In this document: piece after piece, positions 17,075 to 25,882 of the stretch | How the letters are laid out: every line of letters begins with the position of its first letter | How positions within the stretch are numbered: the first letter of the stretch is position 1 | DNA from: Carboxylicivirga longa | GTDB taxonomy: Bacteria; Bacteroidota; Bacteroidia; Bacteroidales; Marinilabiliaceae | Direction: 5' to 3' | DNA length: 64,000 nucleotides | Assembly (NCBI RefSeq): GCF_050589825.1 | Contig: NZ_JBNGOZ010000004.1 | Coordinates: 124,001 to 188,000 of the forward strand | Program-made: the position numbers and the translations under genes | Notes under the pieces: generated by a model | Seen by the model: only the letters and a program-made list of their open reading frames with translations | Database searches by the model: none | What the model was told of the DNA's origin: nothing

Positions 17075-18121
17075 ATGGAAGAGCATCGAATAAAGTGGAT
17101 CATGGGATTTGTGCTCTTAGCCGTACTCCTCATACTTTTGTTTCTGATGAATATTGGATTGGGCTCAGTGTCCATCCCTTACAAAGAAATGATGAGTGTG
17201 CTGGGGGGTGGGGAAGCAACACGTACGGCCTATACTTCTATTATACTTAAATCACGCCTGCCACAGGCCATTACCGCGGTATTGGCCGGCGCCGGACTGG
17301 CGGTGGGCGGTTTACAGATGCAAACCCTGTTTCGTAACCCGCTGGCTGGTCCCTCTATCCTGGGTATCAGCAGTGGTGCCGGATTGGGTGTGGCCATTGT
17401 TGTGCTGTTGGCCGGTAATATGCTGGGGGTTAGCATTAGTGGTTATGGTATTTACGGTCACCTTACCGTGGTAACGGCTGCCTTTGTGGGTGCTTTCTTT
17501 ATTCTTATGCTCATCGTATTTTTCGCACAGGCCTTGCGCGATAACACCATCCTGCTCATCGTGGGCATCATGGTGGGATATGCCGCCTCGGCACTCATCG
17601 GTGTGATGAAGTTCTACAGTCCTAAGGAAGACGTACATGCTTATGTCATCTGGGGGCTGGGCAGTTTCGCCAATGTCAATGGTGAGCACCTGACGATATT
17701 AATTCCAGTTGTAGGGTTAGGATTACTGTTTAGCCTCTTGCTTATTAAACCCCTTAATCTGTTGGTGCTGGGTGAGTATTATGCTGAGAATCTGGGACTG
17801 AATATCAAGCGAACACGTTTATACATATTGTTTTGTACGGGTATGCTCACCGCGGCCATCACTGCCTTTTGTGGCCCCATTGCTTTCCTGGGTCTGGCTG
17901 TGCCACACCTTACCAAAGGCCTTTTTCGCACTAGCGATCAGAAAGTACTGATGCCTGCCGTTATACTGGCAGGTGCGATACTGGCCTTATTTTGTAATGT
18001 AATTGCCCGCCTTCCGGGATTTGAAGGGGCTCTGCCTATTAATGTGGTTACCGGACTGATAGGGGCGCCCATTGTTATTTCCGTTATCATTAAACGCAGG
18101 AGGATGAGCAGCCATGGATAA
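17075..18121 (+). CDS. btuC: Cobalamin ABC transporter permease (FecCD/BtuC family)
   Basis: 348 residues with about ten hydrophobic segments. The early motif LPQAITAVLAGAGLAVGG followed by QTLFRNPLAGPSILGIS is the family hallmark, and GPIAFLGLAVPHLTK lies in the cytoplasmic loop that contacts the ATPase. Two copies form the inner-membrane channel for B12. The gene starts 2 bases after btuF and its 3' end overlaps btuD by 8 bases, so the three are one operon under the riboswitch. Confidence 0.93.
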   Translation: MEEHRIKWIMGFVLLAVLLILLFLMNIGLGSVSIPYKEMMSVLGGGEATRTAYTSIILKSRLPQAITAVLAGAGLAVGGLQMQTLFRNPLAGPSILGISSGAGLGVAIVVLLAGNMLGVSISGYGIYGHLTVVTAAFVGAFFILMLIVFFAQALRDNTILLIVGIMVGYAASALIGVMKFYSPKEDVHAYVIWGLGSFANVNGEHLTILIPVVGLGLLFSLLLIKPLNLLVLGEYYAENLGLNIKRTRLYILFCTGMLTAAITAFCGPIAFLGLAVPHLTKGLFRTSDQKVLMPAVILAGAILALFCNVIARLPGFEGALPINVVTGLIGAPIVISVIIKRRRMSSHG

Positions 18122-19127
18122 AATACTATTGCAATCGGAAGATCTGGCGGTGGGTTACCGACAAGGTGTCAGTAAGGAAACCATACTACACAGCAATATT
18201 AATGTGGAGCTGGCGGCGGGGGAGTTTGCTTGTCTGCTGGGACCCAATGGTGCCGGTAAGTCAACCCTGATTAAGACCTTGAGTGGTTTCATTCCAGCCA
18301 TTATGGGAAGTGTGCGCGTGAATGGCAAAGCCTTGTCGGCTTATAAAAGAAGTGATTTGGCGCAGGTGGTCAGTGTAGTGCTCACCGAAAAGGTCCAGAT
18401 TACCAATATGACCGTTTTTGACTTGGTAGCGCTGGGACGCAGCCCTTACACCGATTTCTTTGGTACCCTTTCGCATAAGGATAAAATGCTGGTGATGCAA
18501 GCCATTGATGATGTGGGGCTTGGCGGATTTGCCAATCGTCAGTTGATGTGTATGAGCGATGGTGAACGACAGAAAGCCATGATTGCCAAAGCATTGGTGC
18601 AGGATACGCCCCTGATCATTCTGGATGAACCCACGGCTTTTCTGGATTTGCCCAGTAAGATTGAGATTGTGCAGCTGCTGAAAAAACTGGCGCGCGCCAA
18701 GAATAAAGGTATTCTCCTATCTACCCACGACCTGGATCTGGCTTTGCAGCTGGCCGATAAGATATGGCTGTTGGCGCAAGGACGTGCCATCGAAGCCGGT
18801 ATTCCTGAAGACTTGATTCTGACCAATGGATTTAAGCGTTTCTTCGAGAAGGAGGGCATTATCTTTGATAATGAGAGTGGTGCTTTTAAGGTACATCGCG
18901 ATAAGGTAAAGACCATCCGTGTAGTAGGAAGAGGGGTAGAGTATAAATGGCTCAGTCATGCCCTAAATCGCAGTGGTTACCATACAACACAAGAGCAAGG
19001 GCCTTATCCGCTCATTGAAATTGATAAAGACGGACAGCAGGGGTATGTACTTCACCAACCTGACGGTAGCCGACAGGCTCTTCGAACCATCGAAGATCTG
19101 CTAAAGCAGATTAGTGGAGGGTACTAA
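18114..19127 (+). CDS. btuD: Cobalamin ABC transporter ATPase with C-terminal extension (BtuD-like)
   Basis: 337 residues; ordinary BtuD/FecE ATPases have about 250-270. The ATPase domain is intact: Walker A GPNGAGKST, an ABC signature CMSDGERQK (with MSDGE instead of the usual LSGGE), Walker B LIILDEPTAFLD, and the switch histidine in LSTHDLD. Residues about 255-337 form an extra domain (VKTIRVVGRGVEYKWLSHAL, then ALRTIEDLLKQI) not needed for ATP hydrolysis. I recall similar extensions in other Bacteroidota heme/B12-type ATPases; a regulatory role is only a guess. The start overlaps btuC by 8 bases. Confidence 0.92.
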   Translation: MDKILLQSEDLAVGYRQGVSKETILHSNINVELAAGEFACLLGPNGAGKSTLIKTLSGFIPAIMGSVRVNGKALSAYKRSDLAQVVSVVLTEKVQITNMTVFDLVALGRSPYTDFFGTLSHKDKMLVMQAIDDVGLGGFANRQLMCMSDGERQKAMIAKALVQDTPLIILDEPTAFLDLPSKIEIVQLLKKLARAKNKGILLSTHDLDLALQLADKIWLLAQGRAIEAGIPEDLILTNGFKRFFEKEGIIFDNESGAFKVHRDKVKTIRVVGRGVEYKWLSHALNRSGYHTTQEQGPYPLIEIDKDGQQGYVLHQPDGSRQALRTIEDLLKQISGGY

Positions 19128-19234
19128 GCAAACTGATAAGAGATTGTGACTGTTTACAAGCTTTTATGTGTGAGGTGTGAACATAACTGACCTTTTCTGA
19201 ACTAACATAGAACGTAGCCTGATGATAGACGCTT

Positions 19235-19242
19235 TAACTTTG
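19235..19242 (+). promoter_or_regulatory. Possible -7 promoter element before the first sulfatase
   Basis: TAACTTTG matches TAnnTTTG, 30 bases before the sulfatase ATG. No clear TTG is found at the expected distance upstream. Confidence 0.4.
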
Positions 19243-19272
19243 TAGTTATCGTCAATCACTAGAAATAGTTTT

Positions 19273-20751
19273 ATGAATTTAAACTCCAGAAATTTAATTT
19301 TTGTCTGGCTCGTTCTTTTCGCAGCGAGCCTCATAGGTTGTAATCAACAGAAGCAACCAAATGTTGTGATTATTTTTACAGATGATCAAGGCTACAACGA
19401 TCTCTCTTGTTACGGCGCTACCGATTTTGAAACGCCCCACTTGGATAAGCTGGCCGAAGATGGTATTCGTTTTACCAATTTTCACGTGAGTACAGCCGTT
19501 TGCAGTGCCTCCCGTTCGGCTTTGCTGACTGGTTGTTACAATGAGCGGATCAGTGTACGTGGCGCTTATATGCCTTGGGATACATTGGTGGGGCTTAATC
19601 CTCAAGAGGTAACCATTGCCGATATGCTGAAACAGCAGGGCTATGCCACGGGCATGGTAGGTAAGTGGCATTTGGGCCGTAATGAAGCTTTTTTACCGCT
19701 TCAGCAAGGGTTTGATGAGTACTATGGCATTCCTTATTCCAATGATATGTGGCCTGTTGATTATGATGGCGTTTCGGTGCACGAAAAGGATTCGGTTTCT
19801 AAACCCTGGAAACTGAAATATCCGCCGTTACCCATTCTGGACGGCAATCAAATAGTGGAGGAGATCCACACGCTCGAACAGCAGGCACAAATAACAACAC
19901 TGTATACTCAAAAGGCAGTCGACTTTATAAAGCGGAATAAAACAAAGCCGTTTTTTCTGTACCTGGCGCATTCAATGCCACATGCACCCTTGGCCGTTTC
20001 CGAAAAATTTAAAGGGAAAAGCGAGCAGGGGCTTTATGGCGATGTCATGATGGAAATTGACTGGTCGGTTGGTCAGGTGATGCAAGCCCTCAAAGAGGAA
20101 GGAATTGATGAAAATACCTTGGTGGTATTTACCAGCGATAATGGGCCGTGGATGTGTTTTGGCAACCACGCCGGCTCTGCAGCCCCTTTGCGAGAAGGGA
20201 AAGGATCCATGTGGGAAGGAGGACATCGGGTGCCATGCATCATGCACTGGCCGCAACAAATACCGGCCAGCCAGGTAAGCCATAAAATGGCAGCCACCAT
20301 GGATTTATTGCCAACCATAGCGGCGGTTACGGGAGCACAGCTACCTGCTAATAAAATAGATGGGGTGGATATCACTGCCTTGCTGAGAGGGGAGCAGGTT
20401 ACGCCACGCGACGAATTTTGGTGCTATTATGGCGGAGAGTTGCATGCCGTAAAAAAGGGTGACTGGAAATTGTATTTTCCGCATGAATACCGCTCGTATC
20501 GTCAGCACCCTCCAGGGAAAGATGGCTATCCGGGGTGGACCAAGCAGATGCCATGCGGGCTGGAGCTTTACAATCTAAAATCGGATATTGAAGAGGCACA
20601 TAATGTTATTGATCAGCATCCGGATGTGGTGGCCCAACTGCAAACCATTGCCGAGCAAGCAAGATATGAACTGGGCGACCGTCTCCAGAATATGGAAGGG
20701 CATGAAGTTCGTCCACTTGGACGCATTGATGCGGACGCGCTAAATGACTAA
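19273..20751 (+). CDS. Type I sulfatase, lipoprotein (family S1)
   Basis: 492 residues. The signal sequence ends with a lipobox SLIGC (Cys23). The protein begins with the sulfatase metal site NVVIIFTDDQGYNDLSCYG (the Asp pair binds calcium) and has the formylglycine signature CSASRSALLTG, where Cys77 would be converted to formylglycine by an anaerobic sulfatase-maturating enzyme not seen in this window. Further conserved parts are GKWHLG, SMPHAPL and VFTSDNGPW. It removes sulfate esters from sulfated glycans or glycosides outside the inner membrane. The layout resembles arylsulfatase A/GalNAc-6-sulfatase-like S1 members; the substrate is not predictable. A second sulfatase gene follows 251 bases downstream. 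Confidence 0.93.
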   Translation: MNLNSRNLIFVWLVLFAASLIGCNQQKQPNVVIIFTDDQGYNDLSCYGATDFETPHLDKLAEDGIRFTNFHVSTAVCSASRSALLTGCYNERISVRGAYMPWDTLVGLNPQEVTIADMLKQQGYATGMVGKWHLGRNEAFLPLQQGFDEYYGIPYSNDMWPVDYDGVSVHEKDSVSKPWKLKYPPLPILDGNQIVEEIHTLEQQAQITTLYTQKAVDFIKRNKTKPFFLYLAHSMPHAPLAVSEKFKGKSEQGLYGDVMMEIDWSVGQVMQALKEEGIDENTLVVFTSDNGPWMCFGNHAGSAAPLREGKGSMWEGGHRVPCIMHWPQQIPASQVSHKMAATMDLLPTIAAVTGAQLPANKIDGVDITALLRGEQVTPRDEFWCYYGGELHAVKKGDWKLYFPHEYRSYRQHPPGKDGYPGWTKQMPCGLELYNLKSDIEEAHNVIDQHPDVVAQLQTIAEQARYELGDRLQNMEGHEVRPLGRIDADALND

Positions 20752-20785
20752 TCACCTACTAAGAGATCCTTTTTGCACCCACCAG

Positions 20786-20824
20786 CTTCCCCCTGATGAA
20801 GTGCGAAAGGGGAAGGGGGTTTTA
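20786..20824 (+). terminator. Possible terminator between the two sulfatase genes
   Basis: CTTCCCC (20786-20792) pairs with GGGGAAG (20809-20815) and is followed by GGGGTTTTA. The loop is long and the T tract short, so the call is tentative. Confidence 0.4.
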
Positions 20825-21002
20825 CTTTGATGCGTTGTTGCTTATCGAAGTGCATTTATCTGAGTTCAACCAAAAGATTACAGTTAATAAAATAACAAGC
20901 ATGAAACGACCATGTAAATTTGATTATCCAAATGGAAACGCAGGTGGATGAACAAATTCATTTGGAAGTTCCATCTGACCATTGAAAAATAAACTTGAAC
21001 AG

Positions 21003-23051
21003 ATGAAGAATACTTTCAATCAGCTGGTGTTAGTTGTTGCTATGCTGCTGGCTTATGCCTGCTCGCCCTCTAAAACAGAGCAACCCAACATCATTTTCAT
21101 TATCTCCGATGATCATGCGGAACAGGCCATCAGTGCCTATGGGCATGGGCTGAACCATACGCCTAATATCGACCGATTGGCACAAGAAGGGGTTCGTTTT
21201 ACCAATGCCACGGTCACCAATTCCATCTGTGCACCTTCCCGAGCGGTGATACTTACGGGAAAACACAGTCATAAAAACGGCTTGATAAATAATGAGGTGA
21301 CCTTCAATGGGGAACAGCCCACTTTTCCGAAGCTGTTAAAGGAGGGAGGCTACCACACCGCTATTGTAGGAAAGTGGCACCTAAAGAGTGAACCAACGGG
21401 TTTTGATCAGTGGATGGTATTGCCGGGTCAGGGCGAGTATTATAACCCTGACTTCCGAACGCCCGATGGAACAATTCGGCTGCCTGGTTATGTGACTGAT
21501 ATTATCACCGAAAAATCACTGGAGTGGTTAGACGCCATCAAAGAGAAGGACCAACCGTTTTGCCTGATGGTGCAGCATAAAGCACCCCACCGTAACTGGA
21601 TGCCATCCCCCAATTACCTCAATCATTTTGATACTACGGCAATACCGGTTCCGGATAATTTCTTTGATGATTATAGCACGCGTGGAAGGGCCGCCCGTGA
21701 ACAGGAGATGGAGATTGATAAAATCATGTTTGAAGGCTATGACCTGAAACTGACAAAACCCGGTACTGATGAGATCATTGGCGATGGCTGGGGTGACTGG
21801 TATCAGCGCATGAGCGATGAGCAGAAGGCCATGTGGCACAACGCCTATCGCGATAAGAATGAAGCTTTTTATACGGCCGAACTTCAAGGGAAGGAACGCG
21901 CTTTGTGGAAGTACAAGCGTTACATGCAAGACTATCTGTCAACCATTGAGTCGGTGGATGATGGCGTGGGTAAAATACTGGATTACCTCGACCAAAATGG
22001 GCTGGCTGAGAATACCATTGTGGTTTATACCTCCGATCAGGGGTTTTATCTGGGAGAACATGGCTGGTTTGATAAGCGCTTTATGTATGAGGAGTCGCTG
22101 AGTACGCCGCTTTTAATCCGTTACCCCAAGGCTGTTAAAAAAGGATGGGTGAGCGATAAAATGGTGCAGAATCTTGATTTTGCGCAGACCTTTCTGGATT
22201 ATGCCGGCGTAAAAGCCCCCGATGAAATGCAGGGCATGTCCATGCGTCCGGTGCTGGAGCAAAAGGACGATGAATGGCGCGATGCTGTGTACTATCATTA
22301 CTTCGAATATCCTGGCATACACGCCGTGAAGCGGCATTATGGTGTTTCCGATGGTCGCTACAAGCTGATTCATTTTTATTATGATTGTGATGAGTGGGAG
22401 TTGTATGACCTGCAAAACGACCCAAAAGAAATGAATAACCTCTATGGCGAGGATGATTATACGGCTATTACGAATGAGCTGAAGACCCGCCTTAACGAAC
22501 TGCGCGATCAGTATGAAGTACCCTCTATTGAGCAGGAGATGGGCGAACGTTTTATTACCATGAGTAATAAGGCAAAAGGTGCAAAAATTAGTTTAGAGCA
22601 AGGGCCTGATAAACCTTACGCTGCACCCATTGAGTATTTGTGTGATGGGAATGTCAAGCACTTCACGCCGCTGTGGGCCTCGGATTATGAAGCCTTTTTA
22701 GGGTTTAACGGCAAAGATGTGGAAGTGCTCATAGAGCTCCCGGACATTACGTCGATTCAGGAGATTAAAATGCGGTTTCTCGATAAAAGGGGTTCATGGG
22801 TGTATGCGCCTGAGCAGGTCGCCATGGCAGTGTCAAGCGATGGTAAAAACTTTGAACCCATCGAAGCCAACCTATCTGGCAAAACCGAACGCTTAAACAA
22901 TGTTTTTGTAGTGGAGAAGGGAGTAAGTGGTTTGAACACCGAGGCGCGTTTTATTAAGGTAAATGTTAAAAATTTTGGTGTTATACCGGCCGGACAACCC
23001 GGAAGCGGTCATCCATCGTGGTTGTTTTGTGATGAATTGATAGTCAACTAA
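21003..23051 (+). CDS. Type I sulfatase, lipoprotein, with C-terminal beta-sandwich domain (GlcNAc-6-sulfatase-like)
   Basis: 682 residues from the ATG at 21003; an upstream TTG at 20982 is not preferred. The lipobox is LAYAC (Cys20). The metal site IIFIISDDHAEQAISAYG and formylglycine motif CAPSRAVILTG (Cys76) are intact. The stretch DQGFYLGEHGWFDKRFMYEE with a later ELYDLQNDPKEMNNLY resembles the S1 subgroup containing N-acetylglucosamine-6-O-sulfatases and heparan-type sulfatases. About 140 residues are added after residue 540: a beta-rich domain (IEYLCDGNVKHFTPLW, later ARFIKVNVKNFGV) that looks like an F5/8-type carbohydrate-binding module. The substrate is inferred only at class level. 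A LysR regulator gene starts 25 bases after the stop. Confidence 0.92.
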   Translation: MKNTFNQLVLVVAMLLAYACSPSKTEQPNIIFIISDDHAEQAISAYGHGLNHTPNIDRLAQEGVRFTNATVTNSICAPSRAVILTGKHSHKNGLINNEVTFNGEQPTFPKLLKEGGYHTAIVGKWHLKSEPTGFDQWMVLPGQGEYYNPDFRTPDGTIRLPGYVTDIITEKSLEWLDAIKEKDQPFCLMVQHKAPHRNWMPSPNYLNHFDTTAIPVPDNFFDDYSTRGRAAREQEMEIDKIMFEGYDLKLTKPGTDEIIGDGWGDWYQRMSDEQKAMWHNAYRDKNEAFYTAELQGKERALWKYKRYMQDYLSTIESVDDGVGKILDYLDQNGLAENTIVVYTSDQGFYLGEHGWFDKRFMYEESLSTPLLIRYPKAVKKGWVSDKMVQNLDFAQTFLDYAGVKAPDEMQGMSMRPVLEQKDDEWRDAVYYHYFEYPGIHAVKRHYGVSDGRYKLIHFYYDCDEWELYDLQNDPKEMNNLYGEDDYTAITNELKTRLNELRDQYEVPSIEQEMGERFITMSNKAKGAKISLEQGPDKPYAAPIEYLCDGNVKHFTPLWASDYEAFLGFNGKDVEVLIELPDITSIQEIKMRFLDKRGSWVYAPEQVAMAVSSDGKNFEPIEANLSGKTERLNNVFVVEKGVSGLNTEARFIKVNVKNFGVIPAGQPGSGHPSWLFCDELIVN

Positions 23052-23076
23052 GCGCGTTTAATCCTATATTTATAGC

Positions 23077-23970
23077 ATGAACTACCGTGATATTGTCTTT
23101 CTTACTGTTGCTGAAAATTTGAGTTTTTCAAAGGCTGCTGAGGCCTTGTTTATTAGTCAGCCCGCTGTTACCCGTCATATTAAAGAGCTGGAAGGGCATT
23201 ATCGGGTGGATTTATTTGAGCGCAAAGGTAACAAGATACTGCTCACCAAAGCGGGTCAGATGGCCTATTCCCAGTTAAAGGCCATTCAGCAGCAGTATCG
23301 CGAACTGGAGTTTACTCTGGGCAGTCAGGGCGACGTGTTTCGCGGGCAGTTGCGGGTAGGAGCCAGCTCCACCATATCGCAGTATATTATACCTCGGGTG
23401 ATGGCTGCTTTTCATCAGAAATATCCTAAGATTGATTTGTATTTGTTCAATGGCAACTCCTTTGAGATGGAGCAGAAACTGCTGGGTAAGGAAATTGATA
23501 TTGCCCTGGTGGAGAATGCTTCATCGCAGTCCAATATTAAATATCGTCGGTTTATGCAGGATGAGATTATTGCCGTAGCCAGTGCCCGCCGGCTGTACGG
23601 ACATCGCAAAAATATATCACTGGCCGAGTTTAAAGATGTGCCCATCGTAGTGCGCGAGAATGGGTCAGGTACGCTGGAAGTTATTAATAAGGCTCTGAAG
23701 GCGAGTCAGCTGAGTTACGACGATCTGAACATTGCCATGCACCTGGGAAGCACAGAGGCCATCAAAAACTTTGTCGCCCATTTCGATGGGGTAGCACTTC
23801 TCTCTGATTATTCTGTGGCCAAAGAATTGCAGCATAACGAGCTGGTTCGCATTGCTATTAAGGGCTTCAGTATTGTGCGTTCCTTGCGTATTGCTCAAAG
23901 GCAGGGGCACGTCAGTCGTGCCTGTGAGCTTTTTATCAGTTTCCTGGAAGGTTATAATCTGAAGTTATAG
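23077..23970 (+). CDS. LysR-family transcriptional regulator
   Basis: 297 residues, standard LysR size. The winged helix-turn-helix is at residues 3-62, with FLTVAENLSFSKAAEALF and SQPAVTRHIKELEGHY, followed by a linker helix and the two-lobed effector-binding domain with LRVGASSTISQYIIPRVM. It resembles the CysB/CbbR/YeiE branch. In enterobacteria yeiE lies beside yeiH, and here the next gene is a yeiH homologue, which supports control of that gene, possibly in response to a sulfur anion such as sulfite. The gap of 25 bases from the sulfatase gene suggests read-through transcription; a good promoter precedes yeiH. Confidence 0.92.
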   Translation: MNYRDIVFLTVAENLSFSKAAEALFISQPAVTRHIKELEGHYRVDLFERKGNKILLTKAGQMAYSQLKAIQQQYRELEFTLGSQGDVFRGQLRVGASSTISQYIIPRVMAAFHQKYPKIDLYLFNGNSFEMEQKLLGKEIDIALVENASSQSNIKYRRFMQDEIIAVASARRLYGHRKNISLAEFKDVPIVVRENGSGTLEVINKALKASQLSYDDLNIAMHLGSTEAIKNFVAHFDGVALLSDYSVAKELQHNELVRIAIKGFSIVRSLRIAQRQGHVSRACELFISFLEGYNLKL

Positions 23971-23987
23971 GTAATAAGAAATTACTA

Positions 23988-24019
23988 TTTGTTTGAATTA
24001 TAGGTGAGCGGTATTTTTG
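23988..24019 (+). promoter_or_regulatory. Bacteroidota-type promoter of the yeiH-tauE unit
   Basis: TTTG at 23988-23991 and TATTTTTG at 24012-24019 with a 20-base spacer fit the consensus exactly. The yeiH ATG is 26 bases downstream. The adjacent LysR protein may act here. Confidence 0.75.
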
Positions 24020-24045
24020 TGTTGAATTTAATTGACACAATTACC

Positions 24046-24969
24046 ATGAAACACTTCGTAAATAAATCCACACTTTTTATTCTTGTGGCCTGTCTGTGTT
24101 TGCTACCTTTTGTAACGCCAGCCATGGCATTGGTGGCAGGTGCACTAATGTCATTTATCGGCGTACGGCATGAGCGGCTGAGTGGCTACACTTCATTCCT
24201 GTTACAGGCTTCAATTGTACTAATGGGTTTTGGTATGAACCTTACAGAAGTGATTAGTGCTTCTGTTACCGGTTTCTCGGCTACTGCCATATCGGTTATT
24301 ATGGTCATTGCAATTGGCTTGCTTTTGGGTAAAATATTTAAGGTAGATGACAAAATTTCCATGCTCATTGCCTGTGGAACGGCGATCTGTGGGGGTAGTG
24401 CTATTGCGGCTGTGGCCCCTGTTATTCGTTCACGGCACCACCAGATATCCTTTGCACTGGCCGTTGTATTTGTACTAAATGCCATTGCTTTATTGGTTTT
24501 CCCGGTAATGGGGCATTACCTGAACATGAGCCAGGAGGCCTTTGGTTATTGGGCGGCTATTGCCATTCATGATACGAGCTCGGTAGTGGGCGCTGGTGCT
24601 GCTTATGGTGATGAGGCATTGAAAATAGCCACCACTATTAAGCTGGTCAGAGCGCTTTGGATTATCCCTGTTACGTTGGTGTTGTCTTTCTTTATGCGCG
24701 ATAAAGAAGCACAGGGCAAGGTCAAGATTCCCTGGTTCATCGGGCTGTTTGTGCTGGCCATTGTGTTTGCTTATTACGTACCGCAGCTTTCCTTTGCCTA
24801 TTCAGGGCTCAAATACATGGGCAAACAGGGTATGGTGCTGGCTTTATTCCTTATTGGCTCAAAAATATCCCTGGCCGAGATGCGTGAAGCGGGTCCTCGA
24901 AGCTTTGCGCTGGGGATACTGCTGTGGCTTATCATCTCACTCGTATCATTATTTTTCATCCTCACATAA
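24046..24969 (+). CDS. YeiH/UPF0324-family membrane protein (putative sulfate exporter)
   Basis: 307 residues from the ATG at 24046; the upstream GTG at 24004 falls within the promoter. About ten hydrophobic segments. Family hallmarks are VLMGFGMNL, ACGTAICGGSAIAAVAPVI and HDTSSVVGAGAAYG. The family is annotated as putative sulfate exporters, but experimental support is thin. The setting strengthens the idea: two sulfatases that would release sulfate lie upstream, a LysR regulator is adjacent, and a TauE/SafE permease follows 11 bases after the stop. Located in the inner membrane. Confidence 0.9.
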   Translation: MKHFVNKSTLFILVACLCLLPFVTPAMALVAGALMSFIGVRHERLSGYTSFLLQASIVLMGFGMNLTEVISASVTGFSATAISVIMVIAIGLLLGKIFKVDDKISMLIACGTAICGGSAIAAVAPVIRSRHHQISFALAVVFVLNAIALLVFPVMGHYLNMSQEAFGYWAAIAIHDTSSVVGAGAAYGDEALKIATTIKLVRALWIIPVTLVLSFFMRDKEAQGKVKIPWFIGLFVLAIVFAYYVPQLSFAYSGLKYMGKQGMVLALFLIGSKISLAEMREAGPRSFALGILLWLIISLVSLFFILT

Positions 24970-24980
24970 AAAGTACTATC

Positions 24981-25697
24981 ATGGAATATATTTGGATTGG
25001 CCTGATTGTTTTGGGCGCCAGTTTAGTAAAAGGCATTACCGGGTTCGGTTTTGCCTTAATTAGTTTGCCGCCACTTATGTTTTGGTATTCACCCAAAGAG
25101 CTGGTGCCGGTATTAATCTGCTCTAACCTGTTTGCATCCCTCGTCATTGTGCTGCAAAAAAAAGAACGGCGCCTGGTGGAAAATGGCTATCGTTCGCTTA
25201 TTGTGTCCGGTGGTTTGTTTACCATTGTGGGTGCGCTGGCGCTGAAAAACTTGTCAGAAAATTTTCTTATCGACCTAATGTGTATCTTTTTTATCGTTTT
25301 GTCGCTGCTAACCCTGGTAGGAGTTAAATATACCTTTCCCGATGGTCGTCGTTCCAAGGTGATGGCCGGTGGCTTGATTGGCATGCTGGCAGGTGCGATT
25401 TCCATTAGCGGACCACCTTTGGCTTTGTTTCTGCATTCGGCAAAGGTGGACAATCAGCAGTTTCGTGAGATTTTTGCCTGGTTCAGCATCGTCACCAGTG
25501 CCGTGGCACTAGCCAGTTATGGGTTTATGGGCTTGTTAAGCCTGCAAACCCTGAGTCTGACAGCCGCTTTTATTCCCATATTGTATTTAGGTACCTTTGT
25601 GGGGAAACGTTTTAACCAGTATTTGTCACAGGATGCTTTTAAACGCATCAGTGTTGTTATTACGCTTCTGTCGAGCCTGATGTTGCTGGTGCAATAG
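24981..25697 (+). CDS. TauE/SafE-family permease
   Basis: 238 residues from the ATG at 24981; a longer frame from 24924 would overlap yeiH and is rejected. The start LIVLGASLVKGITGFGFALI and the second repeat GLIGMLAGAISISGPPLALF show the internally duplicated helix arrangement of TauE/SafE proteins, with 7-8 hydrophobic segments. Members export sulfite, sulfoacetate or similar organosulfur anions. It is co-transcribed with the yeiH homologue (11-base gap), making a role in sulfur-anion efflux likely; the exact solute is unknown. Confidence 0.88.
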   Translation: MEYIWIGLIVLGASLVKGITGFGFALISLPPLMFWYSPKELVPVLICSNLFASLVIVLQKKERRLVENGYRSLIVSGGLFTIVGALALKNLSENFLIDLMCIFFIVLSLLTLVGVKYTFPDGRRSKVMAGGLIGMLAGAISISGPPLALFLHSAKVDNQQFREIFAWFSIVTSAVALASYGFMGLLSLQTLSLTAAFIPILYLGTFVGKRFNQYLSQDAFKRISVVITLLSSLMLLVQ

Positions 25698-25811
25698 CAT
25701 GTTGGTTATGGCAAACGTACTTATACTAAGATTGATTTACCCGCCTACTTTTGGTCTTTGCCTGCCAATTTTGCAATACCCTGTCACGCTTGTCTGCCGC
25801 ATTGTCACACA

Positions 25812-25842
25812 TTGACGAATGGCATAAGCTTTGATAACTTTG
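25812..25842 (+). promoter_or_regulatory. Bacteroidota-type promoter of htpG
   Basis: TTG at 25812-25814 and TAACTTTG at 25835-25842 with a 20-base spacer. The htpG start lies 40 bases downstream. No CIRCE-type inverted repeat is visible. Confidence 0.75.
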
Positions 25843-25882
25843 TGCCGTTAAAATGATAGTTAAAAACATAAAATAAGTAACG

